From: Paramyrothecium sp. XJ0827
Taxonomy: Eukaryota > Ascomycota > Sordariomycetes > Hypocreales > Stachybotryaceae
Assembly (NCBI GenBank): GCA_020881915.1
Contig: JAJFPB010000004.1
Coordinates: 5,456,001 to 5,520,000 of the forward strand
Reading direction: 5' to 3'
DNA length: 64,000 bases
A model generated the notes under the pieces. It made no database searches and was not told the origin of the DNA. It saw only the letters and a list, made by a program, of their open reading frames with translations. Positions 11,107-23,073 of the stretch are shown one piece after another (position 1 is the stretch's first letter; each line of letters starts with the position of its first letter). The position numbers and the translations under genes are program-made.

Positions 11107-11760
11107 GAACCTCAAGAACCTCAACCATGTGCTGTTGACCGCGGATATCCTCGCCTTCAATCGCCGCGAATCACCAGAGGGCTGGAAAACAAGTGAGTAG
11201 TTTTCGCAGCATGAATCTTTTTCTTATTTGAGGCTGTGACTGAGAATAACCGTTATGACAACTCGTTCACAGCATTACAGGTCAATTTCCTTTCTACCGC
11301 TCTCATTGCGCTGCTTTTGCTTCCGCTGCTCAAGGCTTCACCAGGAAACCCCTCACCTCCTGTTCTCACCTTTGTTCCCAGCTTCAGCATCTACCCGTCC
11401 TCATTCACCTTGTCCATGCCAAAGCAAGGCCCATAGCTTAAATACCACAGCAACAACAAGGATGGCATGCAGCAGGCGCACCAATACGGTCGCTCCAAAG
11501 CTCTACTTCCATATTTCGCCCGTGAGCTCGCTGCCCATGTCTCAGCCGTTGCAGCCGCGGACAAGCGCTTCCCAAAAGTAACAATCAACAGCGCTAACCC
11601 TGGTTCCGCGTGGACACCCCTCACAAGCCCGAAACCAGGGAAAATTGATCCCTCGGTTAATCACAAATTTTTCAGCCAGAGATCCCCAAACCTGTGCCAC
11701 TGCGCTTATCAACGGCGTGTCTGCAACAGAGGCTGGCCATGGTAAGATCATACATGATTT
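11107..11760 (+). pseudogene. decayed short-chain dehydrogenase/reductase fragment
   Basis: Pieces of a classical SDR of the retinol-dehydrogenase-like type, with the Rossmann N-terminus missing. At 11107-11190 a segment reads LNHVLLTADILAFNRRESPEGW, aligning with the family's LD-vLNAGI-EGWE block but with NAG replaced by TAD. A GTGAGT...ACAG intron leads at 11280 to VNFLSTALIALLLLPLLK, the usual helix after the active-site Asn. After a stop and a frame change, 11467-11640 gives HQYGRSKALLPYFARELA, which keeps the YxxxK catalytic pair, followed by INSANPGSAWTPL. No upstream TGxxxGIG motif is found. Frame breaks and the missing N-terminus make an active enzyme unlikely. Confidence 0.75.
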
Positions 11761-12413
11761 CGACACCGCAGCGTAAGTTTTCACTCTAAGGTGACTCAAA
11801 TAGGCTTACAAGTTGGTGATTCTAATGGCAGCTATCCCCCTTTCATGGATAGACGTACGTAAAGTCATAGAACAATTCTTAGGACGTGTTGTTAACAGAG
11901 CAGAATCAAATACGCATCAGGCAGAGAAGCCCGCCCGCCTGAGGCAATGGAAGTGTCAAGAAGGTAGTTACTAGGAATTCTTCATAACCACACAGTTCAA
12001 CCTACGATTTGCAGACACTAGCTATATCCTGGAACAGAAAAGTTTGACTCCAGATTATAGTGATCAGACTTGCCTATTGCCATGATCTGGGATTCAAAGG
12101 AGATTAATATCTTGTTCCACGGGCGTTTTGGGAGCGGGCTATAGATTATAGAGCGCCTAGAGTCCCCGTAATATAAAGTGGTGTCAAGTAGCATCCAGCA
12201 GTTGCTGGATGCTAGCGAATCTTTGGGCCAAAGGGCGCAAGCTTTGTTGTAGCTTGAAGCACCTCTTCTGTAACATAACAATTATTCCTAGCTTGTGATA
12301 AATCTTTCTTGATTTATCATGCTGATTTGGCCGTTGGTTTAGTGGTTTGTTTTTTCCTGCTCCTATAGTACCAACTTGTTATCAATACTAGCTCTTCATA
12401 TACCGATACTCTT
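11761..12413. other. intergenic region between SDR relic and MFS gene
   Basis: Moderately AT-rich. A small minus-strand frame at 12018-12281 has no recognisable features. No gene is supported. Confidence 0.5.
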
Positions 12414-14177
12414 CTAAACGTCTAAATTATTCTCCTTATACAGATCCTTATTCCGGCAGTAGAACAAATCGTTCTTGTCGCATCCCAGGCAATAGGGACC
12501 ATAGCACTGCAGCTCACCCGGAGCCGTCGGCCCGTAAGCCTGAGCTAACTTCTGCTCCTTCGTCTTATCCGGCCCACCCATCATTCGCAGGGCCATCTCC
12601 CTCGCTTCCTGCGCGAATCTCGCCCGCTCTCGGATCCCCTGCCCATACCGGTAGAAGACGAAGGGGAAAGGCACGCCCAGGAGCGCCAGCATGGCTGGGA
12701 CGGCGGCGCCGTAGTGCACCCCCAGCCGTTCGAACATGACTCCTGTGAAGAGTGGGAACACGGCGCCGAAGAGGGATCGCAGCGCTGTGCTGGCCGCAAT
12801 GGCCGAGCCGGCGTAGACCGTGTACGTATCGACGAGGTAGTTGAGCAAGCTGAGAAAAATGACAACTATGCCGAATCCGAACGGTGCCGTGCAGGCGATA
12901 GGAATCACAAAATTGAACTCGGGCGAGTTGGTTACCGCGAAAGCCAGAAGGCCCAGCGGCGCCATGAGGGCCCCAACCCGCGCTGGCCGTAGCCGTGCCT
13001 CTGGTGGTAGCCGCCCACCTGTCGCGGCACGGGCTTCCTTCACATAGGCTCGGCTCTGGAGGAGCATGAAAATGAGCGCCGCCACCATGCCGGCTGCGAT
13101 GCCGAGGAACGCCAGCCCAGCTACCCCCTGCCCGAACCCGTAGCCCTGCTGGAAGACGATGGGGAAGGCGGCGAACATCATGTACATGGCGCCAAAGATG
13201 ACAGCCATATAAGTTGAGACGGCGATGACGATAACCTCTGAGAACAGCAGCGCCCATGGCCTCGTCAACGCCGCGCGTAGCACCGTGCCCACGGATCTAG
13301 TCGTCCCTCGGCCGACGCCGCCGCTACCGCCATTGCCACCCCCAGGCGCTTGATCGATCTGCGCGCGGTACACGCTCCCTCCAGGGGAGTCACGCGTCAA
13401 CGCCGCCGCCCGCAGCCGGAGCAGCACCGGCGCGTACGTCTCAGGCACCAGGAAGAAGTACAGCAACCAGACCAGTCCTGTAACCGCAGAGATCATAGCG
13501 CCGACACCCGTCCAGCCGGCCACCTCGCCCAGGAACCCGCCGGCGATGGGCCCCAAGACTGGCCCCAGGAAAGGCGCGGCGGAAAAGATGGCGCTGACGC
13601 GGCCGCGGTCGGCGGGCGCGAAGAGGTCTACCACGACGCTGCCGGACATGACAAGGGCCGAGGAGCCAAGGGCGCCCGCTAATAGGCGCGCCGTGGCTAG
13701 GATAGGCATACTTGCTGAGACGGCGGCGACGATGTTGCAGGCGACGAAAGCGCCGTAGGAGATGGTAAAGATAACGCGGCGGCCGAGGCACTCGCTGAGC
13801 GGGGCCCAGAGGAGGGGCCCAAGAGCAAAGCCAAGGACAAAGAGAGACACGCCGAGGAAGGCCGTTTCTCGGCCAACAGAGAGGCGGCGGGAGATGTCAG
13901 GGACGCCGCCGACGTAGGCAGACGAGGAGAAAGTCATAGCTAGGGTGGCGAAGGCGTTGAGGGCTGCGATCATCCATCTGATGGCGAGACGGAGGTTGAG
14001 TGGGTTACGGGGGTCGTTGGGAATGAAGCCGATAAGGAAGGGGTCTTCTATTGTCCCAGAACCCTTCCAGTCGTGACTGATTACGGCACGCGTCAACAGT
14101 ACCGGGTCAAACACGATGTGCCAGTGGGAGATCTTAGGCTCTTCGGGGCCTTCGACAGCAGCTGAAGCGGACTCCAT
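12414..14177 (-). CDS. DHA1-type MFS transporter, 587 aa
   Basis: A twelve-helix major facilitator of the drug:H+ antiporter-1 group, in a single exon with an ATG at 14177. The N-terminal cytosolic part contains NDPRNPLNLRLAIRWMI. TM1 begins at about residue 68. The loop motif between TM2 and TM3 is PLSECLGRRVIF, TM4 carries ARLLAGALGSSALVMSG, and TM5 carries the antiporter motif (GPVLGPIAGGFLGE). The central loop (about residues 255-305) is Gly-rich. The C-half runs from LLFSEVIVIAVSTYMAVIF to FPFVFYRYGQGIRERARF. The last 40 residues are unusual: after AYGPTAPGELQ comes a Cys-rich tail (CYGPYCLGCDKNDLFYC) and a Lys/Glu-rich end. GC content is high compared with the AT-rich flanks. It sits 1.2 kb from the PKS 3' end and could export its product, which is an inference from position only. 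Confidence 0.9.
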   Translation of the reverse strand: MESASAAVEGPEEPKISHWHIVFDPVLLTRAVISHDWKGSGTIEDPFLIGFIPNDPRNPLNLRLAIRWMIAALNAFATLAMTFSSSAYVGGVPDISRRLSVGRETAFLGVSLFVLGFALGPLLWAPLSECLGRRVIFTISYGAFVACNIVAAVSASMPILATARLLAGALGSSALVMSGSVVVDLFAPADRGRVSAIFSAAPFLGPVLGPIAGGFLGEVAGWTGVGAMISAVTGLVWLLYFFLVPETYAPVLLRLRAAALTRDSPGGSVYRAQIDQAPGGGNGGSGGVGRGTTRSVGTVLRAALTRPWALLFSEVIVIAVSTYMAVIFGAMYMMFAAFPIVFQQGYGFGQGVAGLAFLGIAAGMVAALIFMLLQSRAYVKEARAATGGRLPPEARLRPARVGALMAPLGLLAFAVTNSPEFNFVIPIACTAPFGFGIVVIFLSLLNYLVDTYTVYAGSAIAASTALRSLFGAVFPLFTGVMFERLGVHYGAAVPAMLALLGVPFPFVFYRYGQGIRERARFAQEAREMALRMMGGPDKTKEQKLAQAYGPTAPGELQCYGPYCLGCDKNDLFYCRNKDLYKENNLDV

Positions 14178-15381
14178 CAGGTAGAGGTGGAAGTTAGATG
14201 ACCAGGGATGAGAACATCGTTTAGGTGCTTAAGGTGAATGTTCAGCAGCGGAATGTACGGTAATGATGATGGGGGGAGGTTGAATATTGCAAGGTTAATT
14301 GAGCGGCACAGACCATCAAAAGGAGGTAGGAGAAGACAAATAGGATTAGGTGGAGGAGCCCATGAGCGTTGTCTCGAGTGAAAATCGCCTCAAACTGTTT
14401 TGGAGAGAGAAGCCCTCCCCTTGTAAAGTGAATACACGAAACTCGACCATGCCTCACCGCGCCATTAAACTCTCCCGTTGTCATGACTTCCATATGTGCT
14501 ACTGACAGGTGCGAGCACAGCCGCAGATCAAGGCGTACCCCATCGAGCGCGAACAGATGTCTGTTATTCTATCGCAGCTAGGTTGGCGAGAGGGCATCTC
14601 ATTGCAACGGACGTTAAATGGGATACTGAATGCACCAAGCCTTAACTAGCACTTCTGACAATACTCCCACGCACAATACGACCCTGACACATGCTAGCCG
14701 ACAGTAATGTCATCATGATACATGCGGGGCGGTTACAGATGAGGCTGCAGGGATTGGGGTTCTTCGGCGAAATAACCCGGGATATGACTTGAGATTGGTG
14801 GTGCCGGTCTAAAAACCATAAGTAGTCTAGACCCGTTGCTCTAATTATTTGAAACTCAGGTCTAGCTCCCCTAAGAGCTTTCTATTTTATAATGGGCGTA
14901 GAAAATGCGATGTGGAATTTGTAAAGTGTCTAAGCACTTGTGAGCGTTCGTGATGCGAGTTGAGGGACAGGAGATTCGAAATCCACTTCCAATCCATTTG
15001 AAGATCAATTGAAATAAACCAAAATTTATTTTATGGGAGGGCTAATTTAAATCTTGTTCAAGATATGGGACGACAGCTTGGGTTTTATTCGATGTGCATC
15101 TCAAGGAGGAAGTAGACGTGGTTGCTCGTTATTTTCTGAATTAGGGGCAGTGAGCTGGGCATGATTTACGTGCGAACGTTTGAACTCTAGTAAATATTCT
15201 ATGGCATAGAAACAACGAAGACCAGAAAAGTCTATGAGCAAGAACCTTGAAACTCTCTCCTGACAGTACACATGTGTATTTATTGAACCAGCCTTTCGGA
15301 TGCCCGGATAAGAGTCCAGATCGCGGGACAATGTATATTGCGGCAAGTGATAATGTCCTCAACCGTTGTGTTTCATAGGAG
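14178..15381. other. intergenic region between MFS and PKS genes
   Basis: About 1.2 kb of mixed composition with short overlapping frames only. It holds the MFS promoter (near 14180-14500) and the PKS 3' flank. No supported gene. Confidence 0.5.
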
Positions 15382-18300
15382 TCAAACACTGCGCAGAGAA
15401 TCCCGCAAAACAGCCTGGACATTATTGATCTGCAGATAACCGGTTAGTCACAACCTGGGAAAGAAAATGAGAACACTTCTAGTGGACTACTCACAAGAGG
15501 GGCCTTCATGATGGAGAAGTGGTCACCAGGAACACACTGGCATTCTACCTCCCTCCCCACAAGCTTGTCCCAGCCTGCGGGGCCAAAGTCGCTCCTCTTA
15601 CCAATCAACCAGTCCCTAGCTGCCCCGGCGATCTCGTCGTCGCTCAGTACGGCTTTCTTCTTCTCCTCGTCCATGACCCGGTCGAGGACACCGTCCCTGG
15701 CCCATATCACGACGACCTTGTCGAGTGCGGCGTTCCGGGGGGTCTCCTGCGGTTGGAAGTGCTCTAGCGTCCTGACACTAGCGAGGAAGTGCTTCCGCGT
15801 GGCAGCCGATACTCCCTTGCCGGCCCTATCGAGCCCCGAGAATAGCCCTGCCTTGTCCAGGATGTCGAGAGTTGGTGCTGGGAGCGGGGGTAGGGTTCTG
15901 GGGCAGGGGCTGTCGATCATGCAGAGGAACTCGACGGCCTCACCGGCGACGAGAAGCTGGCGGCTGACCTCGTATGCGAAGATGCCGCCCATCGACCATC
16001 CCGCCAGGAGATACGGCCCGTGCGGCTGGACGCTTTGGATGGCCTTTCTGAAGATTTCGGCAACGTTCTCGAAGGGAAGGGAGTACTCGTCTGGATTATT
16101 CACAAACGGAGAGTTGAGTGCGTAGACGGGCAGTGAGGTGGAATGTGCCGTCAGCGGGGGAAGATCAATGTACGACAGTGCCGAACCGGAGCCGTCGGGG
16201 AGAAGGAATAGAGACTGTCCACCCGGCTTTGGCCTTCCTTGAAGAAGCACGGTCGTGCTAACGAATTTCTGTTGTGTTATTCCTCCACCTAGAGTAAGTT
16301 TCCGCTCCGACAACGGCTTGGTCTGAACCTCCGTCTTGAGCTGCAATGCACACAGGGCAGCCTCCGCATCACCGAGGGTAGGGTAGTCAACGAAGAAAGA
16401 CGACGGCAAACTAACACCAGCCTCCTCCCGGAATGTAGCTAGAGCCGTGATAGTTAGCAACGAGTCCATACCTAGGTCGGAGAATTGGGTAGTGGGCAGC
16501 ATCTCTTTCCGGCTAACACCGCTCTCTTTGGCGATAATTGACGCGAGGATCTCCCAAATTTTATCCGGGCCCTCATTGTAGCCCATAGACACTCCGCTAT
16601 CAGCGGTTGCTATTGATGTACAAGTTGAGCTTCTACTCCTTGTCTCCTGAGCGAACAGCGGAGACCGGTGCTGCTGAGGAGGCAGCTTCGATGGGCTGCG
16701 GCTCCTGCTCATGCTACCTCCGCTGCCACGGAAGAACGCACGTAAAGAGTCAACTGTGGGATATTCGCTGAACAGAGAGCTGGGGAGGTCCATCCCCGTG
16801 GATTCTCGCAGCTGCTGCAGAATGGTAATGGTCAGCAGGGAGTCGATGCCAAGGTCAGACCATTCAGCCAGACCATCGGAGAGATCAGCTATGCTTAAAC
16901 CTGCTGCCTCCGCAATCATGCCCAGAGCTGCGTGTTCGACTCCGGCTCTTTTCTGTCTCGAGGACGCCCTAGACGCTGGAGGCGTCAACGGGCTTGTGAC
17001 AAGGCCATGGGGGCCTGAGACGGAGCCCGAGAACTCCGAGCGCGACCTTGATGTGGAAGAGACAGAATGGGGCCTGACGGCTCCAAGGAGGCTGTACAAT
17101 ACAGTCCGCCGCATTTGCTTGAACTTCAGGCCGTAACACATAGCAACGAGCTCCCTATCAGTGAAGACATAAACATCTCCAGACCACACGTCATTTTTCT
17201 CTGAAGAGGGCTGCATGCAGACATATGCTGAGTATTGCTCGTCGCTAGAAAGACGACGGAGAATTCGCATGCTCTGCCACCCGTGAGAGATGTACACATC
17301 ATCCTGAGCAGATGGCGGACTAACGTTGAGCGAGAAGCCTCCGAGCTGCGCCAAATTGTCGATCCAGAACGGATTGTGGACAAAGTTTTCGGGGTCATCC
17401 GGATATGGGAAGCACAGCTTGGCAAAAGACTCAGGCCGCTCGTAATTTAGGTGCAGATTATCCAGGGCTTGATATGGACTAGAATAATCAACCACGGTTT
17501 TGAACAACTTGTACACCGTACTCTTTCTCCACCGGTCAATGTCCCCAGCCTGCTCCATGCGATGCAGGGTGGATATCCGGTCGCGGATAAGATATAGGTT
17601 CTTGTTTGTATCTGCAAACATCGACTCTCCTCCACGGGAGACGAAGCAACTCGCATGTCGGAGGTATGAATTGCCGTCGTGCCAGCTGCTGAAGTCAAGC
17701 TTCACTGGGTCTGATTTTGAGGCCTGAGTCGCCGTGACTGTGAAAAGGTGCGGTTCAGTCGCGTCAGCGGAGACGATGCAGGGACTGAAAATCTCCATGT
17801 CGAAGATGTCCATTGGTGGGACGGATATGAGCGACGCGTCTCTTCTCTGGAAGATGTAGAACGCCGCGGAGTAAGCCATTGATGCATACAACGAGCTGGG
17901 ACAGAGACCGACGCCGCCTACCATGTGTCCCCTAGCCATTGCATGGAGTTCCTTGTCGCTAAAGTCGCTCTTAAACTTAACGCGGGCTTCGGTGGGGCCG
18001 AATGACTCTTCCTCAATCTGCTGCCAACAGCGCGACGTGAATGCAGAGATTTTGTTGGATACGACGGACCTCGATGGGGCTGCCACATTGGGCTGGTCCA
18101 GCCTACTCGTATAGTCAAGCCAATAGTTTTTAAGGTCGAATGCGTAAGTTGGTAGGCTGGCAATGGATAGAGCATGTTTGTAGCAGCGATGAAACTCAGT
18201 CCACCGGATATTAACTCCGCTCGCATACACAGTCGCCAAAGTGGAGGAGACCGTCTCCCACGTTCCCTTTTTCGGGTCAATTGTTGGAAGAGTGCAAGAG

Positions 18301-21300
18301 GGGTTGCAACTCAGAGACTGTCTGACAAACGACAGACAAGTGGTACCAGGTCCAAGTTCAAGCCACAGAGTCCCGTTGTCAACGAGACTACTCGCAGAAC
18401 AGGCATTCAATGCCTCGGTATATCTCACCGGCTGCCTTGCTTGTCTTGCCAAGTATGACGAAGAAAAGATACCAGATTCTCTCACAATGGAGCCGAGGAG
18501 ACTTGAGGCGACCGGTACGGCAGGCTTCGCGAAGTGGACTGATCTCGCTTCCTTCTCGTACATTTCCAGGATGGGGTCCATCTGGGCGGAGTGAAATGAA
18601 TAAGGAACATCGAGCAAGACGGCTGTGACACCTTGCTTTTCCTGCATCCGCTTTCGGAATTCAAAAATGTCATCTGCTAGTCCGCTCACAACGGTTGCTG
18701 TCGGGCCATTGACGCAGGCGACCTCAAGGGACGCAGCATCAGTACACTGTTGTAGCGCAATCTTCACTTCATCAACTGGGAGGCGCAAGGACAACATCTT
18801 GTGGGTACCGACAACACACCGCTGCTGCATGAGCGACGCCCTCTTCGAAACAAGATAGATCATGTCGGAGGCGGATATCACACCAGCCACGCACAGCGCA
18901 GCGTATTCCCCTAGGCTGTGCCCGATGACAAGGTCTGGTTCGATACCCCACGACTTCCAGAGCCTAGCAAGAACAACTTCAACGACAGCCAGGCACAGTT
19001 GGTTTTCGAGAGGCGAGGGTTCGGAAACTTCCTCCAAAAGAGTTGGCATAAATGACTGGATGCCTTGGGAGGCACAGAGAGCATCCATCTCGTCGACAAT
19101 GCGGCGGCAAGCCGGCGATGTCTTGTATAACTCGGAAATAGCACCAAGGATCTTGCATCCTTGTCCAGGGAAGGCAAACACTATGGCCGGAGGTTTATTG
19201 GTGCCAGCACTAATGTTCTCCCAATTCGGCCGGTCTCTTTCCAAAGCAGCGAACAGTTCAGCAGTTGTCTTGGCAGCATAAGCTTTTCTGAGGGGGTGGT
19301 GCAGTCGCCGGGCGGTGGACGTGTAGGCGATGTCAGCAATTGAGCATGATGTTGTGGCAAGAAAGCCGGAGAGACGCTCGAGGTTTTGCAGAAGAGAAGC
19401 GGGGGTTTTGGCGGACACAGTGATGACATGTGTGCTCCGAGTATCGCAAGACTCGGATTCAGGCAAGGTAGATGGGGCGTCTTCTATCAGGAGGCTTGTG
19501 TTCCCGCCCTGTTGGAGAGGGATGTGTGAGCGCTAATTTGACATGATTGATTAATGATAGGGTCAGGGGTAAAACGTACTGCTGCACTGAAGTTGTTGAT
19601 CATCATCTTCCTTGTTCTTCCTGGCACCTTGGCGAATGGGCCGGAAGAGGCAATCTTGTAGGTGTTATCCGCAAGACAGGGCAGTTTCGGATTCAACTGT
19701 CCCTTCACACCAATGTGGGGAAGAATTATGTCGTTTCGCATCATCAACAAAGTTTTGATGAGCGACGACACTCCGGCGGCCTAGGATCATGTAAGCCAAT
19801 GGCCAGCTCTGAGTAGTAGAGGGGACATATTAATATCACTAACCGCTTCCCCATGTCCAATATTCGGCTTGATTGAACCGATGACCAGCGGCCGAGCCCT
19901 GTTCCCTTTGGCCAGAACATTGACTACGGAGTGGGACTCTGCGCTGTCGCCTGCTTGCGTGCCCGTCCCGTGGCATTCGACATAGTCGACATCTGCTGGA
20001 TCACAGCCCCCTTGGGTCAGCACCTCCCTGAACAAACGCTCTTGGGTCTCCACATGAGGATGTGTGATCGATGCGGCCTCTGCCGAGTGATTCGTTGCAG
20101 CAGACTTGATCACCGCCAAGATCGGATCTCGGTTAGCGATGGCGTCGTCCAGCCTCTTGAGGACCACGACGCCAACACCCTCACCGCGGCAATATCCATC
20201 AGCACTGCTGTCAAATGTCTTGCAGGAACCGCTCTGTGACAGGAAACTGCCCCTACTCAGTCCCGAGTACATGTTGCAGCCAGTGAGTATGTTCGACCCT
20301 CCTGCCACAGCCATATTGCACTCCCGGCCTCGGAGGGAGTTGCATGCAAGCTGAATCGCAAGAAGGCTTGAAGAGCATGCACTGTCCACGCTGTACGACG
20401 GCCCGTCCCACTTGAAGTGATAGTTCACTCGTCCGGCACTGAACGCCCTAATACCACCTGTCACGTAGTACATGTCGACCTTCTCCGCGGCATTGTACTC
20501 CCGCCAGTCATCAATGGTCTGGCCAAAGAAGGTGCCAACCTTGGCGTCTCGCTCTCCTTTGTTCGGTTCTTGGCTGTATCCCGCCATCTCCAGTGCCTCG
20601 TACGTCGTCATCAAGAGCAGCCGTTGCCCGGGGTCGGTCGAGGCTGCCTCTCGCGGAGACATGTTGAAAAGGCGGGCGTCAAACATACCGGGGCGGTCAA
20701 TGAAGCAGCCGAATGGCGCCAAGGTAGTGTTGTCTTTTTTGCCAAGTGGATCGTGATGGGTATTGATGTTGAAGCGCTCGGGAGGAATCTTGCGGCAGAG
20801 ATCGACTCCGGCCTCCAGAACCTTCCAGAAGTCGCTGAGCGACTCGGCCCCCGGGAACCTACCCGACATGCCCACGATGGCAATTGAGTGACAGTCCGAG
20901 TCTGATGACGTAGTTTCTCGCTGGGTGCGAGATTCTAGGACAACGGTGACTTCATGTTCACGTAGATAGAACTCCAGCTGTTTCGAGATACCCGTGGCCA
21001 CAATGGGCGTTATCTCGACATTTTTCTCACCACATAGGAGGCGAATGCTGTTGAACGTATCTTTCTGCCGGATTTTATTCCAGAGAATGTCATCGACAAT
21101 CTGAGGCAAGATTTCGTCAATCATCGCTCCGCCGTACGTCCTACCAGAGCTAGGCGAGACGATGGTTGTCCCATCTCTCAGACGTGCGGCGTTGCCAACG
21201 TATTTTCCCACATCAACCTGGTCCCAGACACTCAGAGTTGGAAGATGAGACCCGTGGAACGGTGCTGAGATTGGCAGAGTGCTTGATGGGAACTGGGTAG

Positions 21301-22123
21301 CATCTGACAGAGCTGATGCGAAAAGCCTTTCGAGAGTGGAAGGAGGGCCGCTGATGGTGGAGCAGGAAGAGCCAACTGCACTGATATATGCTATCTTAGG
21401 AGCTGGCATGTTCTGGGGAAAAGTCAGTCATTATACGGAACAGATGTTCATGATGCTAGGCAGTCGAGGTTGTGGCTTACATTTGTGGAGTTAAATTGGT
21501 TCAAAATGTCTTGTAGGTCGGTTTCCGAGCACCCCTTCACGGCCCGCGCCCAACTCCCCTCATTATCTTCAATTGCCGCTGCTTTCTGACGCACATCGAC
21601 ACCGATTTTGATTGACAGCTCGATGATCTTCGGCGCAAGCTCCAACACTTGAACTATGGAATTCGCGGAGGCAGCGACTGCGGCTGGCAGCAAGCCTGTG
21701 CACCAGCCTACAATGATTGGGTTCTGTAGCAATCCCGGGCACTGCTCTAGTTGTCTGTTGTCATTAGCTGTCGGTCCCGATGTGCTAATGGAGAAAGAAA
21801 CCAATCAGGTCAATATTATCTCACATTACTAGCATCCCCAGCTGTGATACACACAGGAGCAGGCTCTGGACGACGATGTCGGGGTGTTTCTGCTGAGCAC
21901 ATTGGACTCCAAGGCTGAGAAATGTATCGAAATAGAATGCCTGTTTCTCAAGAACAGATAGATTTTTGAAGCAGCGTTGAGCAGCATTGTGTGAGACCCG
22001 GAGAAAGTGTTGTAGGTATATTGAGTTCGGAGCGCGCCCGTACAACTCTTTGATGGCGGGCAAGACCTTCTCCGTCTGGTCTCCGAACACCAGAATGCGA
22101 GTCTTTGAATTAGGTGGTGACAT
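15382..22123 (-). CDS. non-reducing polyketide synthase, SAT-KS-AT-PT-ACP-ACP-TE, about 2,134 aa
   Basis: An iterative type I synthase making an aromatic polyketide in the cytosol. Six exons: 22123..21825, 21754..21481, 21412..19844, 19780..19580, 19508..15495 and 15429..15382. All junctions keep phase. SAT holds GWCTGLLPA (Cys nucleophile). KS starts at about residue 364 with Cys in DSACSSSLLA (about 536) and His in ECHGTGT and KPNIGHGE. AT has GHSLGEYAAL (about 980). PT has its His in ARGHMVGGVGLCPSS (about 1309) and Asp in NPFWIDNLAQLGGF (about 1498). ACP1 is DLGIDSLL (about 1669) and ACP2 is DLGMDSLL (about 1793). TE has GWSMGGIFAYE (about 1951) and the C-terminal GDHFSIM His. Length and domains are complete and no key residue is missing. 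Product length and cyclisation cannot be read. The last intron (15430-15494) could use an earlier acceptor at 15455, changing only the C-terminal tail. Confidence 0.95.
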
Positions 22124-23073
22124 GATTCCAGCATGCCAAGGGGAGAGGTTGTGATCTTTTTATCGCCGTGTCTTCAAGACTATGGCACGTTACTGCGGTA
22201 CAAGAGTGGACGCGGCCATGTCAGCTTATATATTTCTTGGAATCACATCTGGGTAATCAAGACCTAGTCACGGAACGGCCGAGTACTCTTTCCCCGACCC
22301 CACAACTAGCACCCTATCATCGTTGTTGTTATTGGCGTTGTTGACAGGTGCATCATGTTAGCTCCGCGACCTAGGCCCCTTCCCCCTGAGACACGGGTAT
22401 AATGCTAAACGAGCAAAGCCGTTGAGACATGACCAGGACAGCAGATGACACATTGTCGGATATAGTGCGATGTTGAAGCAATTGAATATTAGGAAACGTG
22501 GTCTCCATGTGTGGCCGACATGGACAGGCTTCGTAGCTAGTAGCCTTTAGAGGGCGGGCCACCAGATGTCAGAGACCCAATCAAGTGGATGACAGTTTCA
22601 TCCCGAGACATTTGGGATGGCGCGAGCTTGTCTCGAGAATCCACTTAGTCTTGGATGAAAGAATATAGCGGGTCGATAAACTGACAGCCAGATGGGGTCT
22701 AGACGAGTGTGGGGACAGGCCCCCGGTCTCTAGCTGTCGCACCTGTACCCTGGACAACCAGACATTCTCTTGCCCGCGTCAAACTGTAGTACTTGAGGTT
22801 AACGTTTTGCCGTTGAAACGCGTCTGGCATGAAGATGATTTCACCTCTTAGCGTTGATGTCGTCTCGACATCGAAAATGCGTCAGCTGCCAAGTTGCCAG
22901 CTTATCATCAACAAGAATGTCGCTCATCTTGTCGACTGCCTGCCTTGAGACTCCGCATCCGAACTGCCTCCAGATACTTTACTTGAACAATGGCGGCAGA
23001 CATACCGAAAGCCACAGCCGTACATCCGAATCTGGATTGCATAGCTCCCTCCCCCCAACCCCTTTGCGCACAC
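22124..23073. promoter_or_regulatory. divergent promoter region between PKS and FAD monooxygenase
   Basis: About 950 bp separate the two start codons, which point away from each other, the layout expected for a co-regulated biosynthetic pair. Small open frames inside are not supported. No cluster-specific transcription factor is found nearby, and no binding site is claimed. Confidence 0.55.

Noticed and set aside
15430..15494. Earlier acceptor at 15455 for the last PKS intron
   Set aside because: It would make a 40-bp intron and a tail unlike other TE ends. The acceptor at 15430 gives a 65-bp intron and a typical C-terminus, so it was preferred.
21785..21824. Earlier acceptor for the first PKS intron
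   Set aside because: It leaves a 40-bp intron and inserts residues not usual in SAT domains. The acceptor at 21755 gives 70 bp and a continuous SAT pattern.
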